Assembly: GCA_014656495.1 (NCBI GenBank)
Contig: BNCN01000022.1
Location: 1-64,000 of the forward strand
Reading direction: 5' to 3'
DNA: 64,000 nt
From: Comamonas sp. KCTC 72670
Lineage (GTDB): Bacteria > Myxococcota > Myxococcia > Myxococcales > Myxococcaceae
The stretch's first letter is position 1. The number at the start of each line of letters is the position of its first letter. The position numbers and the translations under genes were made by a program. Below, piece after piece: positions 10,984 to 19,812 of the stretch. The notes beneath the pieces were generated by a model. That model worked only from the letters and a program-made list of their open reading frames with translations. It was not told the origin of the DNA and did not search any database.

Positions 10984-11415
10984 TCATTGGGGCTGGGCGG
11001 GGACGCGATCCTGGAGTTCGGGCCGAGGGTAGATGCGGAACTCGTCGGCCCACTTGCCGGCGGAGGGCACCACGTCGAATCTCGGCAGTTCGTCGTAGTT
11101 GAAGTCGAACGTGAAGTTGCCGTCGGCGGTCATGGTCACCGTGGCCGTGTACCAGGCGTGGCCGTTTTCATGGAGCGCCGCCATCCGGGTCCGCAGTTCG
11201 CGGAAAGCATCGCTGGCTTCGTCCTCCACGACGAAGGAGCGGTGTTGTCCATCGTCGAGGCGATACAGTCCCGTTTCTGTGTAGAAAAGCGTGATGGCCA
11301 GGAACGAATAGGTCGCCTCCATCCAGCCGCCGTCAGGCAGTGCGTCGTAGATGCCTTGCGCGATGGTCTGATGCAGCTGTTGTATCTCTGGCGTCATGCT
11401 AGGGGGGTATCGCAT
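10984..11415 (-). CDS. YezG/DUF600-like putative immunity protein
   Basis: The 143-residue soluble protein resembles the YezG (DUF600) family, whose members neutralise partner toxins of polymorphic toxin systems. Visible family features are the N-terminal helix (QQLHQTIAQGIYDALPDGGW), a central beta-sheet (ATYSFLAITLFYTETG; YTATVTMTADGNFTFDFNYD) and the terminal EFRIYPRPELQ. No toxin gene is adjacent, so it is an orphan. The start is ATG 11415 or the in-frame ATG 11397 (MTPEIQQLH); neither has a strong ribosome site. Function is inferred from fold-level similarity. Confidence 0.65.
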   Translation of the reverse strand: MRYPPSMTPEIQQLHQTIAQGIYDALPDGGWMEATYSFLAITLFYTETGLYRLDDGQHRSFVVEDEASDAFRELRTRMAALHENGHAWYTATVTMTADGNFTFDFNYDELPRFDVVPSAGKWADEFRIYPRPELQDRVPAQPQ

Positions 11416-11538
11416 CGGAGTGTCGAGACAACAAGTAGAGCGCTAAGGGGCCGCCGGCTTCGACTGTCCCTCGACCGTGAGCGCCCGTCATGCCACCCTT
11501 CCGGCCGCTGTCCATCCTCAGCCCGCCGAGGTGCTCCC

Positions 11539-12414
11539 GTGCCGAAGACGATGACGCTGTCTCAGGTGATGAACCAGCTCGAGCGCGAAGGCGACGAGAA
11601 GGTGCGTCAGCGCTACGTGCGCGACGGGGTGGTCGACAACGTCTTTGGTGTGCTGCTCGGCAAGCTCCGCGCCCTGGCTGCGACGTTGGGAATGAACCAC
11701 GGGCTCGGGCTGGCGCTGTGGGAGACCGGCAATCACGATGCGCGCATCCTCGCGTGCATGCTGCTCGACCCAGCGGCGCTCACCGAGAAGGAGGCTCGCG
11801 GGCTTCTCGAACCCCTCTCGAACCCGAATCTGGTCGACGAACTTGTCAGCCGCGTGCTCGTGCATGCGCCCGTTGCCCCCAAGCTCCAGGCGCGCTGGAG
11901 GGACGGTAGCAAGGAACTCCCGCGCCGCGCTGGGTGGAAGCTGCTCGCCGGGCGCATCGCGCGGAAACTCGAACCGTCGCTCGATGTGGGCGCGACGTTG
12001 GAGCGCATCGAGCGTGAACTCCCGGATGCTCCTTACCGGGTGAAGGAGGGCCTCAACTTCTGCCTGGTTTGGATTGGCCTCCACCTGCCCGAGTACACCT
12101 CGGAGGCCATCGCCATCGGCGAGCGCCTCGGCCGCTGGGACCCGAGGCCGATTCCGAAGGGATGCACCTCGAGCTACGCGCCGGAGTGGATCGCCGCTGC
12201 GCTCGCGCTGCGAAAAGGTGAGAAGACCGACGCCCGAAAGGCGATGGAGGCGTCAGCCAAGGCGAAGGCGACGCGCAAGGAAGGGAAGCCGACGGCTCCG
12301 AAAGCGAAGGTGGCGCGCGGGGAGGTGGGGCAGAAAGCCGCGAAGCCGAAGGCCGCTCCCGCCAAGAAGAAGAGCGCCGCGAAGAAGGTCTCCGCCGGAG
12401 CTCGGGCACGCTGA
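11539..12414 (+). CDS. AlkD-like DNA alkylation repair protein with Lys/Ala-rich histone-like tail
   Basis: Residues 1-215 match the DNA alkylation repair (AlkD-like, HEAT-repeat) family: ALWETGNHDARILACMLLDP, WKLLAGRIARKL and EGLNFCLVWIGLHLPEY are typical helix pairs. These proteins bind DNA bearing positively charged alkyl lesions and act as glycosylases without base flipping. The last 75 residues are a low-complexity Lys/Ala/Pro tail (PAKKKSAAKK) like histone H1, expected to bind DNA non-specifically. Start GTG 11539 (MPKTMTLSQVMN); ATG 11551 is an alternative. The key catalytic residues could not be assigned with confidence, so this could be a related HEAT protein of other function. Confidence 0.75.
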   Translation: MPKTMTLSQVMNQLEREGDEKVRQRYVRDGVVDNVFGVLLGKLRALAATLGMNHGLGLALWETGNHDARILACMLLDPAALTEKEARGLLEPLSNPNLVDELVSRVLVHAPVAPKLQARWRDGSKELPRRAGWKLLAGRIARKLEPSLDVGATLERIERELPDAPYRVKEGLNFCLVWIGLHLPEYTSEAIAIGERLGRWDPRPIPKGCTSSYAPEWIAAALALRKGEKTDARKAMEASAKAKATRKEGKPTAPKAKVARGEVGQKAAKPKAAPAKKKSAAKKVSAGARAR

Positions 12415-12653
12415 CGCCAGCGGAGCAGAGGATTGCCAGGACGGCTTCGCGCGACGTTGAGGAACTGCCGCGCTTCTCCGTCATGTGAAGGGCCGCTCCT
12501 CCCGAAGGCTGGGCCTGGCCACGGTTCAGGAGCCCGAGGCGCACCAGCGTGGGCGCCGTCGGCGGCATCGCACGGACGCGATGGTGAAGGCAGAACCCCG
12601 TTGTTGCGTGAGGCGGGGCGTGGGGAGCGCCAGGGGGACAGGGCGCTGGCCTG

Positions 12654-13235
12654 TTATCGCCGGAGGGCCGCGTCGAACTCGCGAAGCAGCTCGCCGACCC
12701 GTCCACCGCCACTCGGGGCGGCGGGGTAGCGCACCAAGACGCCGATAACAGCCGCAGAGGCAAGGTGTCGCAGCCTCGCGAGGTGCTTGGCGCCCACGCC
12801 CGGGTCGCCTTCGTCATCCAGCTCAAACGCTCGTGCCGCATGCGCGGCCGAGCCGAGGATGTGCTTCACCTGCGTGGCCTTCGCCAGGGGATGGAGGAAT
12901 GCCGCGCCGGCCGCGGCGAGTGCCGCGCGCGCTGCCTCGCTCGCGGGATCCTGTCCCGCCGCGCTTGCCGCATGCGCCGCCCGCTGGGCCGCCCAGGCGG
13001 CGTCACGGAGCGCCTTGCTGCGCGCAGCTCCCTCCGCGAATGCCTGCGCGGCCTCGATCGCGGCCCGAGGCCGCGCATCGTCCGGGCGCCCACATTCGAA
13101 CAGCACCAGGGCCGACCGCGCGCACGCCGCCGCGAAGCCGGCGACCTCGCGGAGTTCATGCATGCCGAGGTCGACTGTGTCTGGCGCTTCGGGCGTCTGC
13201 CCGCGGGCCGGGCCTGTGTTTCGCATCGCTGTCAT
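12654..13235 (-). CDS. Imm-5-like putative immunity protein
   Basis: The 193-residue all-helical, Ala-rich protein shows the pattern of the 'putative immunity protein' (Imm-5-like) family: HELREVAGFAAACARSALVL, PRAAIEAAQAFAEGAARSKA, LRDAAWAAQRAAHAA and HPLAKATQVKHILGSAAHAA. Such proteins are thought to protect against a co-inherited toxin; none is next to this gene. The start at ATG 13235 (MTAMRNTG) is chosen because residues upstream have no family similarity. ATG 13226 is also possible. It is convergent with the AlkD-like gene. Confidence 0.7.
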   Translation of the reverse strand: MTAMRNTGPARGQTPEAPDTVDLGMHELREVAGFAAACARSALVLFECGRPDDARPRAAIEAAQAFAEGAARSKALRDAAWAAQRAAHAASAAGQDPASEAARAALAAAGAAFLHPLAKATQVKHILGSAAHAARAFELDDEGDPGVGAKHLARLRHLASAAVIGVLVRYPAAPSGGGRVGELLREFDAALRR

Positions 13236-13589
13236 TGACTCTGAACCACGTCGCCCGGGGCTCACAAGCCAGTCGTGGCGCGAGGGCGTGGACAGCACCC
13301 AGCGGCACGTCTCCAGGTGGCGCAGGTCCTCGCGGAACGGGCCCGCCTGTACGTGGAGGGAGCACGCCTCATCACGCGGGCCTCGAATTTCCACCCGAAG
13401 CCAGGCCCCATCACCCGCGCTGTACCAGCCCCTTCAGACAGGAACGAATGTTCCAGCCCCTGGGTGAATGTCGCGCGCAGCGAGCCGGTTCGCGTTGAGG
13501 AGTTCGCGCGACTGGCGTTAAAGCCCGGCCGTGGTCGCCGAGCGCATCGACCTCAGGGCGGGGCCCAGCTCCGGCGGCAGGGAGAGCAC
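13236..13589. other. 354-bp intergenic region
   Basis: This is upstream DNA for two divergent genes. Open frames on both strands exist because of high G+C, but none shows a family motif or ribosome site. A GGAGAG site at 13581-13586 belongs to the next gene. Confidence 0.4.
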
Positions 13590-15077
13590 ATGCGAGTCGC
13601 GGCAATCGGGTGGACGAGTTTGTGGTGCATCGCGCTGTTCGCCTGCGGTGGCTCCTCCGCGAGCGCGGACAACGCCGGGCCGAGCGGGGGGACGGAGCTC
13701 CTCGCGGAGGCCCGGACCTTGACGTGCGCCACGCTCCAGCTCGAGAGCGGCTCCATCGGCTCGGGGCAGAGCGTGCAGGGACTGCACACGCAGACGCTGT
13801 CGGGCACGCAGGACCGCTGGACGGAGTACGTCGAGTTCTTCCCCGGCACCTCCGCCACCTGCACGTACGCGCTCCCTGCGGGCGTGGGCGCCGCCGACGT
13901 CCTCTCCGCCGAGGTGGGCATCAACTACCGCGGCCCCGCCACGGCGCAGATGCGCTGGCTGTTCGAGGCGTGGGACTACACCTCGGGCGCCTGGGTGCTG
14001 GTGGGCGACAACGCCTTCGCGCAGTCCTGGCGGTGGACCGCCACGTCGCTCGCGCTGACGACCCCCCAGCGCTTCGTCAGCGGCGGCCCGGTGAAGCTGC
14101 GCTACCGCACCACGTCCACGGCGGATGCGTCGCTGCTCGATCTGCTCGTCATTCGCATCCAGGTCGCGGCCTCCGACGCGGGCACCTCCACGGACGCGGG
14201 AACCCCTGTCGACGCGGGCACCTCCACGGACGCGGGGACGGGGACCGACGCTGGGACGCCCGTGCAGTGGGAGGGCGTGAACAGCTTCACCTACCAGCTC
14301 ACGAACTATCCCCAGGGGCGGTTGGACACCATCGCGAACTCGAAGTTCGACCTCGCCATCGTTGACCTGGCGCGCGACGGCCATTCCAACTGGTTCACCG
14401 CCGCTGAAATCACCGCGCTCAAGTCCCGGGGCAAGCAGGTGCTCGCGTACTTCGAGATTGGCGCCATCGAGGACTTTCGCCCCGAGTGGTCCCAGGTGCC
14501 CGAGGACTTGAAGCTCGGTCCCGTCAGCGGCTGGCCCAACGAGCAGTACGTGAAGTACTGGGACGAGCGCTGGTGGCCCATCGTGCAGGGCCGCATCGAC
14601 CAGGCGCTCGCCGCGGGTTTCACTGGCTGCTACATGGACATGGTGGTGACGTATGAGGAGATCCCCGCGAACGCCGCGGGCACCAACCGCGCCGACCTCG
14701 CGCGGAAGATGGTGGCCCTCATCGAGCGCATCAGCCTGTACGCCAAGGCGCGCAACCCGGCCTTCAAGGTGATGCCCCAGAACTCACCCGAGCTGGTGGA
14801 TGTGCCTGCCTACCTGCCCGCCATCGACGGGCTGGGCATGGAGGACATGTACTGGTCCGACGACAGCCCCTGCAACTTCGGCTGGTGCGAGGAGAACCGG
14901 ACCAACGCCGCCCGGGTCCGCGCGGCGGGCAAGCTGGTGCTCTCCACGGACTACGCCATCCAGGCCGCGAACATCGCGGACGCCTATACCCGCTCGCGCG
15001 CGGCGGGCTTCGTCCCCTATGTCTCGGTGCGCGCGCTGAACCAGATGACGGTGAATGCGGGGTGGGATCCGCAGTAG
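13590..15077 (+). CDS. Lipoprotein endo-alpha-1,4-polygalactosaminidase (GH114-like)
   Basis: The 495-residue protein has a lipoprotein leader (lipobox LFAC at residue 19) and a beta-rich domain (about 45-190). A DAGT repeat linker (about 196-224) follows, then a TIM-barrel GH114-like domain from about 226. Family features include the start SFTYQLTNYPQGRLDTIANS, FDLAIVDLARDG, QVLAYFEIGAIEDFRPEW, GFTGCYMDMVVTYEEI and LGMEDMYWSDD. The acidic residues in DLARDG, IEDFR and YMDMV are candidates for catalysis. The family hydrolyses alpha-1,4-linked galactosamine polymers of fungal or bacterial exopolysaccharide, which fits a predatory or biofilm role. ATG 13590 has GGAGAG four bases upstream. Confidence 0.88.
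   Translation: MRVAAIGWTSLWCIALFACGGSSASADNAGPSGGTELLAEARTLTCATLQLESGSIGSGQSVQGLHTQTLSGTQDRWTEYVEFFPGTSATCTYALPAGVGAADVLSAEVGINYRGPATAQMRWLFEAWDYTSGAWVLVGDNAFAQSWRWTATSLALTTPQRFVSGGPVKLRYRTTSTADASLLDLLVIRIQVAASDAGTSTDAGTPVDAGTSTDAGTGTDAGTPVQWEGVNSFTYQLTNYPQGRLDTIANSKFDLAIVDLARDGHSNWFTAAEITALKSRGKQVLAYFEIGAIEDFRPEWSQVPEDLKLGPVSGWPNEQYVKYWDERWWPIVQGRIDQALAAGFTGCYMDMVVTYEEIPANAAGTNRADLARKMVALIERISLYAKARNPAFKVMPQNSPELVDVPAYLPAIDGLGMEDMYWSDDSPCNFGWCEENRTNAARVRAAGKLVLSTDYAIQAANIADAYTRSRAAGFVPYVSVRALNQMTVNAGWDPQ
14175..14259 (+). repeat. DAGT tandem-repeat linker
   Basis: A run of about five Asp-Ala-Gly-Thr units separated by ST, PV or GT links the two domains of the GH114-like lipoprotein. It is a low-complexity spacer of the kind common in myxobacterial secreted proteins. 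Confidence 0.85.
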
Positions 15078-15528
15078 AGGTGCGGCCCGCCCGGCGCTCT
15101 TCCCTTGGAGGGGAGGCGCGCCGTGGCGGCTCACGTTCCACCCGAGGTGGCCCGGTGGCGTCATGAGGTGGACGCCGCCGTGCACGGGCTCGGGAGCAGT
15201 GCCCGCCCTGGGCACTTTTCTCCCACGCGAAAGAAGCGGGCTTCTCCCGGCGGGCCAATCGCCGCCAACTCAAGTGGCGAACCCGCGGCGTCGCGGCGCT
15301 CCAGCGCCTGTTCGTCCCTCCCTGGATGGCTCCCTTTGGGGAGACGCGTGTGTCTTGTCATTGAAACACACACGGAATTGCCTTCACGGAGTGCCTGGCA
15401 GCGTACGGCAGGCAGGGCTTGGACCTGCACTGGGGGGAGGGAGGCGGGGGCCTGCTTCGGGGCTGGCGAGCGCGTTGCAATCCGCCTCCGTCGCCGGAAT
15501 CAACCGGCCGAATGATTGAAGCTTGTCC
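15078..15528. other. 451-bp intergenic region between the GH114-like and coat U genes
   Basis: It contains a short terminator-like hairpin (15198-15219) and a weaker inverted repeat, CGTGTGT (15347-15353) with ACACACG (15368-15374), loop 14. No gene is supported here. Confidence 0.4.
15198..15219 (+). terminator. Terminator-like hairpin after the GH114-like gene
   Basis: A perfect 7-bp stem (AGTGCCC with GGGCACT, loop of five) ends in TTTT. It lies about 120 bases after the stop, so assignment to that gene is tentative. Confidence 0.5.
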
Positions 15529-16068
15529 ATGAACGCTATCAAGACCGCCGTCGCCGCCGTCACCGCCGCCGCTTCCCTCGTTGCCTTCTCGCCCGCGGAG
15601 GCCGCCACCGCCACCGCCAACCTGAACGTCACCGCCAACGTCGGCGGCGGTTGCAGCATTGGCTCGGGCATTGGCGGCGGCACGCTGAACTTCGGCACGT
15701 ATGACCCCGTCGTCGTGAACTCCGCGTCGGGCGTCGACCTGTTCGGGACGGGCACGCTGAGCGTGCAGTGCACGCTGCTCCGCACCGCGGTCATCACCCT
15801 GGGCCAGGGCCTGTACCCGGCCTCGGGCTCTGTCGACGCGGCGCCGCTGCGCCGGATGCGCAACACGGCGTCGGCGGACTACCTCTCCTACTTCCTGTAC
15901 CAGGACATCACCCGGCTCGTCGTGTGGGGCAACACCTTCGGCACGGGCCTCCCGTTCCTCGGCACGGGGCTGCCTGTCCCCGTCCTGGTGTACGGCACGG
16001 TTCCTCGTGGTCAGAACGTTCCCTCCGGCACCTACAACGACACCGTCGTCGCCACCATCACGTTCTGA
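15529..16068 (+). CDS. Spore coat protein U (SCPU) domain protein
   Basis: The 179-residue protein has a Sec signal peptide (ALA-rich, cleaved after AEA near residue 26). A single SCPU domain follows: ANLNVTANVGGGCSIGSGIG, GTLNFGTYDPV, TGTLSVQCTL, and the closing GTYNDTVVATITF. SCPU proteins are pilin-like beta-sandwiches assembled by chaperone-usher pathways; in myxobacteria they coat spores or form surface fibres. No chaperone or usher gene is adjacent, so it would rely on one encoded elsewhere. ATG 15529 is preferred over the TTG two codons upstream. Confidence 0.88.
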   Translation: MNAIKTAVAAVTAAASLVAFSPAEAATATANLNVTANVGGGCSIGSGIGGGTLNFGTYDPVVVNSASGVDLFGTGTLSVQCTLLRTAVITLGQGLYPASGSVDAAPLRRMRNTASADYLSYFLYQDITRLVVWGNTFGTGLPFLGTGLPVPVLVYGTVPRGQNVPSGTYNDTVVATITF

Positions 16069-16551
16069 TAGCGAAGACGGGCTCGTTGCCGTCACCGTCG
16101 TCTGCGCTGGACCGGCGGCCTGAAGGTCACGGTCGCCGTGGAGTGAGGCGTCCATCCAGCGCAGTCCCGCGTCTGTCCATTCCTGGGTCCAGGCCCAAGC
16201 TGGGCGCAGCTCTTTCGCGCCGCCGCTGGACCTGGGCTCCTCCCCGTCCCTGTTGATGCCGGAGCTCGGGGCGCCCCACCCATTCCAGGTGGGCGCTCCG
16301 TCTACCAATTCCCGGTGGCCCGGGGCGAAGCGCGGTGGCGCGAGGGGAGCTGGGGCGGCGTCAACGGCGGGGGCGCCCATCCCCTCAATCCCAGCCATCG
16401 GGCCGGGGTGGGGGGAATTGGCGTGCGGACTTGAATGTCCAGGGGGCCCGCACGTCATGGGGGCCACCTGTCGCGCTGGCGAGGCTGGTGGCTCGCACCG
16501 ACAGGGTCGAGCTGCGCACGGTGCGTCGCGCAGCGACCTGGAGAAGACACC
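16069..16551. other. 483-bp region without a supported gene
   Basis: I see no family motif, strong hairpin or promoter. Short open frames on both strands look like G+C-driven noise. The last 12 bases include a GGAGAAG ribosome site for the decayed lipoprotein that follows. Confidence 0.4.
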
Positions 16552-16890
16552 ATGAGGCTGAATCGACTGGGCGCGCTGGCCGTGCTCGTGCTGGCGTTTG
16601 TCGCCCTCCCTGCGTGAGGTGGGGCAGACGCAGCGCCCGAGGTACGTCCGGGCGGCGTCGCGGGACATGTGGCGCTGGACGATGGCGCTTCGACGGAGGG
16701 GGTGTCGGTCCGGCTCTTCGATACCGGGGCCGAGCCCGAGACGGTGTCGCTCACGCTCGAACCCACGGGCCACGTCTCCGGCTCCGGCCTCACCAAGCGG
16801 GGTGGCGCTTCGGACAGCTCGCGCACCCGCGCGGCGCTCGCGGGGACCGGCTTCATCACCACCGCGGCGAACGAAGCTCACGTCCCGCGC
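16552..16890 (+). pseudogene. Lipoprotein gene interrupted by a stop at the lipobox cysteine
   Basis: ATG 16552 follows GGAGAAG and opens a textbook lipoprotein leader, MRLNRLGALAVLVLAFVALP then A, where the next codon is TGA (16615-16617). The same frame continues with GGADAAPEVRPGGVAGHVAL and DDGASTEGVSVRLFDTGAEP, which look like a mature lipoprotein start and a carboxypeptidase-regulatory-like beta domain. A TGC-to-TGA change would explain the loss, because Cys is expected at just this place (LPA-C-GG). Family-like sequence fades after about 16870, so the 3' part also seems lost. The end coordinate is approximate. Confidence 0.6.
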
Positions 16891-17026
16891 CACCCGCATC
16901 CTTGGGGGGCGCCGCTCATGCGCACCGGAGGATCCGCCGATTCATGCGGAAACGCCGCTCTTACGCCGTGGGGTGCGTCCGCCTTAGAAGCCAGTGGATT
17001 GCACCGTCACTCCGCTGGAGAAATGC

Positions 17027-17584
17027 ATGTTCATCCGTTCGTCCGTCTTCGTGCTCGTCGCCATTTCGGGTGTGCTGGGGTGTCGCGCGCTGGGCCCGAA
17101 CGTTGCCGCTGCGAAAGGTTCGACGCCGTCGGTTGAACCCGCGGTCACCGCCGAGGCCGCGTTGGCGGAAGCCGCCAGGGACCTGGTTGGGACGTGGACC
17201 TGTCGTGGTTCGGTCCATGGGCCCGGGGGCGCGAGTCCAAGCGAGGTCACCCTCGACGTCAGGCCCGAGCTCGACAAGGCCTGGCTGCGCAGCGACTTCG
17301 TGGTGCGCTCCGGTGAGTACCCATACAAGTTCACCGCGTACCGCACGTTCGACGCCGCATCAGCGCAGTGGGGGAACGTCATCGTCGACAACATGGGGGG
17401 ATACGCCAGGTCGTCGTCCACGGATGGGATGACCTGGCTCGGAGCGTCGAGCGGCCCCATGGGTGGGATGAAAATCAAGGACACCGAGAGGGTCGTTTCA
17501 CCAGGCATGATGCAGATGCGTGGCGAGTACGCGCTGGAGGGCCAGGACTGGCGCACCGGGTATGACCTGGTCTGCGAAAAGTAG
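17027..17584 (+). CDS. Putative lipoprotein with DUF1579-like beta domain
   Basis: The 185-residue protein has a lipoprotein leader (MFIRSSVFVLVAISGVLGC, lipobox VLGC, Cys19). An Ala-rich spacer follows, then a compact beta-barrel-like domain beginning LVGTWTCRGSVHGPGG, with DVRPELDKAWLRSDFVVRSG and MQMRGEYALEGQDWRTGYDL. This layout resembles lipocalin-like or DUF1579-type small proteins, but no active site is evident. ATG 17027 was chosen over a start 33 bases upstream because of the CTGGAG site and the clean signal peptide. Confidence 0.7.
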   Translation: MFIRSSVFVLVAISGVLGCRALGPNVAAAKGSTPSVEPAVTAEAALAEAARDLVGTWTCRGSVHGPGGASPSEVTLDVRPELDKAWLRSDFVVRSGEYPYKFTAYRTFDAASAQWGNVIVDNMGGYARSSSTDGMTWLGASSGPMGGMKIKDTERVVSPGMMQMRGEYALEGQDWRTGYDLVCEK

Positions 17585-17618
17585 GCTTCGCGCCCCGTAG
17601 CGCCCCCACGGTACGCGC

Positions 17619-18245
17619 TCAGCCGTTCTGGCGTTCGCGCGCCTTCGTGGCCAGGTCGAGCAGCGCATCCGCCAGCTCCAGCGCCGGAACCACGAAGGCC
17701 TCCAGCGCCTCGACACGGTCGGGCATGCCGCGCTTCTCCACCTGGAGCGCCTCGTGTTGGATGGCGAAGTGGGTGCTGTGCTTCCGCAGCCGCAGGAGCT
17801 GCTCTCGCACGCGAGGCGCGCGCAAGGCCTTCCGGGCCTCGTCGGTCAGGTTCCTGATTTCGAGCGCCGCATCCAGCTCCGCGTCGCCGGTTTCATCGGC
17901 CCCCTTGCCGAGCGCCTTGAGGAGCTTGTCCCCGAATCGCTCGGGGACAATGCGGAGCTCGGCGGGCAGCGCCGCGTCCAGCGGCAGCCGCACCACCGTG
18001 AAGAGCTGGGAGCTCTTCCCGCTTCGTCGATGCTCCGTATGCATCGAGAAGGCGATGCCCCGATGGAAGCCGTGGACCCTGAAGGCATCCCTGTCCTCGG
18101 AGTAGCTCCAACCATGCCGGTCCGCGAAGTCTCTCCAGGCACGGAGGCGGCGCTTGTGCGCCTTCCAGGCGTAGACGACAAAGGCAGCCGCGGCGGCCAG
18201 GATGCCGACGTGCAGGAGGATGGACGAGAGGTCATGGACGTTCAT
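17619..18245 (-). CDS. Membrane-anchored hypothetical protein, 208 residues
   Basis: One N-terminal transmembrane helix (residues 9-26, LLHVGILAAAAAFVVYAW) is followed by a basic stop-transfer region and a cytoplasmic domain. That domain begins RLRAWRDFADRHGWSYSEDR and continues with ...FSMHTEHRRSGKSSQLFTVV, a pattern common in small bacterial proteins with a single-helix anchor and an unknown 'RHGW' domain. The C terminus is helical and charged. Function unknown. It is convergent with the lipoprotein gene (35 bp apart). Confidence 0.65.
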   Translation of the reverse strand: MNVHDLSSILLHVGILAAAAAFVVYAWKAHKRRLRAWRDFADRHGWSYSEDRDAFRVHGFHRGIAFSMHTEHRRSGKSSQLFTVVRLPLDAALPAELRIVPERFGDKLLKALGKGADETGDAELDAALEIRNLTDEARKALRAPRVREQLLRLRKHSTHFAIQHEALQVEKRGMPDRVEALEAFVVPALELADALLDLATKARERQNG

Positions 18246-18278
18246 GGCGGGGCCGTGTCCTGTGCGTCATTGGAAAGC

Positions 18279-19775
18279 TCACAGCCACTCGACTCGCGCA
18301 TAGGTGGTGGCTGCCGCGCGGAGGTGCGCCATGGCGGGGGAGGAGAGCTGTCCCGTCCCCCGAAGGACGAGCGCTCGTGAACCCAGGGGCACGGCGGCGC
18401 GGAGGGCCTCCGCGAGCCCGCGCGCTCCGCTCGGGCTCACGAGGGTGGCTTGGACCGGTGTGCCCGCGCCTGGACGTACCGTGAGGGACCACTCTCCCTC
18501 GAGCGCCGCCGCGAAGTGCTCCAACCTGGAGGCGAGCCGTGACTGGGCGCAGGCGGCAACCTGAAGCGCGGTGGCATCCGACAGTGACAGCCGGGAGAGC
18601 CGCGGCAGGTTCGCCAGGGCATCGAACAGCGCGTCGTCGCACGTCCCGTAGCCCTTTGAAATCCCGAGGTGCCGCAGGGGCAGCGGCGAGCTCGTCAGCA
18701 GGCTCGCGATGTAGGGCGAGACGCGCTGATGCCGCGTTACGCCGCGCAGGTGGGGGTGCAAGAGCCATTGCCCCCAGTCCTCCGCGTCCTCGGCGTCCCA
18801 ATGTGCCCGTACCCTGCCTTCATTCCAGTCAATCTCTTCGACGGTGCTCCAGGCGGGACCGGGCTCGGCGATACCGTACCGGGAGCCGGTTCCCCTCAAC
18901 TGGACCGACACGGGGAAGCCCCGCTCGAACCGGGTCCATCCACGGGTGACGGCGGACCCGAGCCCCGCCTCCCACCGGACTCGATTCGCATCGAGCAGCT
19001 GCGCGATGCGCGCCCTGTCCGCGCGAGGGTCGTACTGGAGCGCGATGAACTCGCCGAGCGGGTCTCCCACCGCGAGCAGTAGGTCCGCGAGGACGCGTCG
19101 AGCCTCATCGTCTCCTGGCGCGGCCCGGATGCGCGCGAGCAGGGCCTCCCGGGTCGGGGCCTCCCGCTGCTCCACGGCGGCCCGCTCCACGATGGCGGCC
19201 TGGAGGGCATGGCAGTGGGCCTGGGGCTCCGCATCGACGTCGGGGGGCTGCCGTGACAGTCCCGCGTGGATGGCCTGCTCGAGCCAGCCGGCCATGCGGG
19301 GCCTGCCTGCGAAGCGGTCCCGCTGCTCCCGCAGGGGTTGCACGTCGTAGCGCACGCCCACGTGGCCGAGCGCGGCGCAAAGCGCCTTCAAGACCTGCGC
19401 GTCCTCGGCGACGGGCATTTGAAGGAGCGTCAGCAGCGGGGGAATCATCCTCGGGTCTCGGGGCCACCGGAGAAGTGTCTCCAGGCCTTCTTGCACCGCT
19501 TCAGGCAGCATTCGCTTCGCGTCCTCGACGAACCCCGCGAGCAGGCGCGGGATGTCCAGCGGATGCCAGCGCGTGAAGTCATAAAGCCAGGAGCTCATGT
19601 CGAGCGGCGTGAGCCCGGCGCAGCGCCAGTCCGAAAGCTGCTGGATGACGTCCGCGAGAGGCTGGGCGCCAGACGCTCTCCAGGCCTCCAGCAGGCAATC
19701 GAGCGCCGCTTCTTCGTCCCGCTTCGAGAAGGCGTCCAACGCGCGAGCCAGGCGCTCCCCCAGGACGTTGCTCAC
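18279..19775 (-). CDS. TIGR02996-domain protein, 498 residues
   Basis: The protein has an N-terminal HEAT-like helical region. Around residue 225-260 there is a TIGR02996 domain: ALLARIRAAPGDDEARRVLA then DLLLAVGDPLGEFIALQ. This small domain is abundant in myxobacteria and planctomycetes and typically precedes leucine-rich-repeat-like segments. The C-terminal half (LPLRHLGISKGYGTCDDALF, LPRLSRLSLSDATALQ) looks like degenerate LRR repeats. Function unknown; a protein-interaction role is inferred. GTG 19775 (MSNVLGERLARALDAF) is chosen because it starts just after the preceding ankyrin gene ends (37 bp) and has GAGGCGGG upstream. Confidence 0.8.
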   Translation of the reverse strand: MSNVLGERLARALDAFSKRDEEAALDCLLEAWRASGAQPLADVIQQLSDWRCAGLTPLDMSSWLYDFTRWHPLDIPRLLAGFVEDAKRMLPEAVQEGLETLLRWPRDPRMIPPLLTLLQMPVAEDAQVLKALCAALGHVGVRYDVQPLREQRDRFAGRPRMAGWLEQAIHAGLSRQPPDVDAEPQAHCHALQAAIVERAAVEQREAPTREALLARIRAAPGDDEARRVLADLLLAVGDPLGEFIALQYDPRADRARIAQLLDANRVRWEAGLGSAVTRGWTRFERGFPVSVQLRGTGSRYGIAEPGPAWSTVEEIDWNEGRVRAHWDAEDAEDWGQWLLHPHLRGVTRHQRVSPYIASLLTSSPLPLRHLGISKGYGTCDDALFDALANLPRLSRLSLSDATALQVAACAQSRLASRLEHFAAALEGEWSLTVRPGAGTPVQATLVSPSGARGLAEALRAAVPLGSRALVLRGTGQLSSPAMAHLRAAATTYARVEWL

Positions 19776-19812
19776 CGCGCCCGCCTCGCGGAAATGTGGG
19801 GTGCGCAATGGC

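Noticed and set aside
16615-16617. TGA read as selenocysteine at the lipobox
   Set aside because: A lipobox needs cysteine thioether chemistry, no SECIS-like stem-loop is evident just downstream, and the 3' part of the gene is also decayed.
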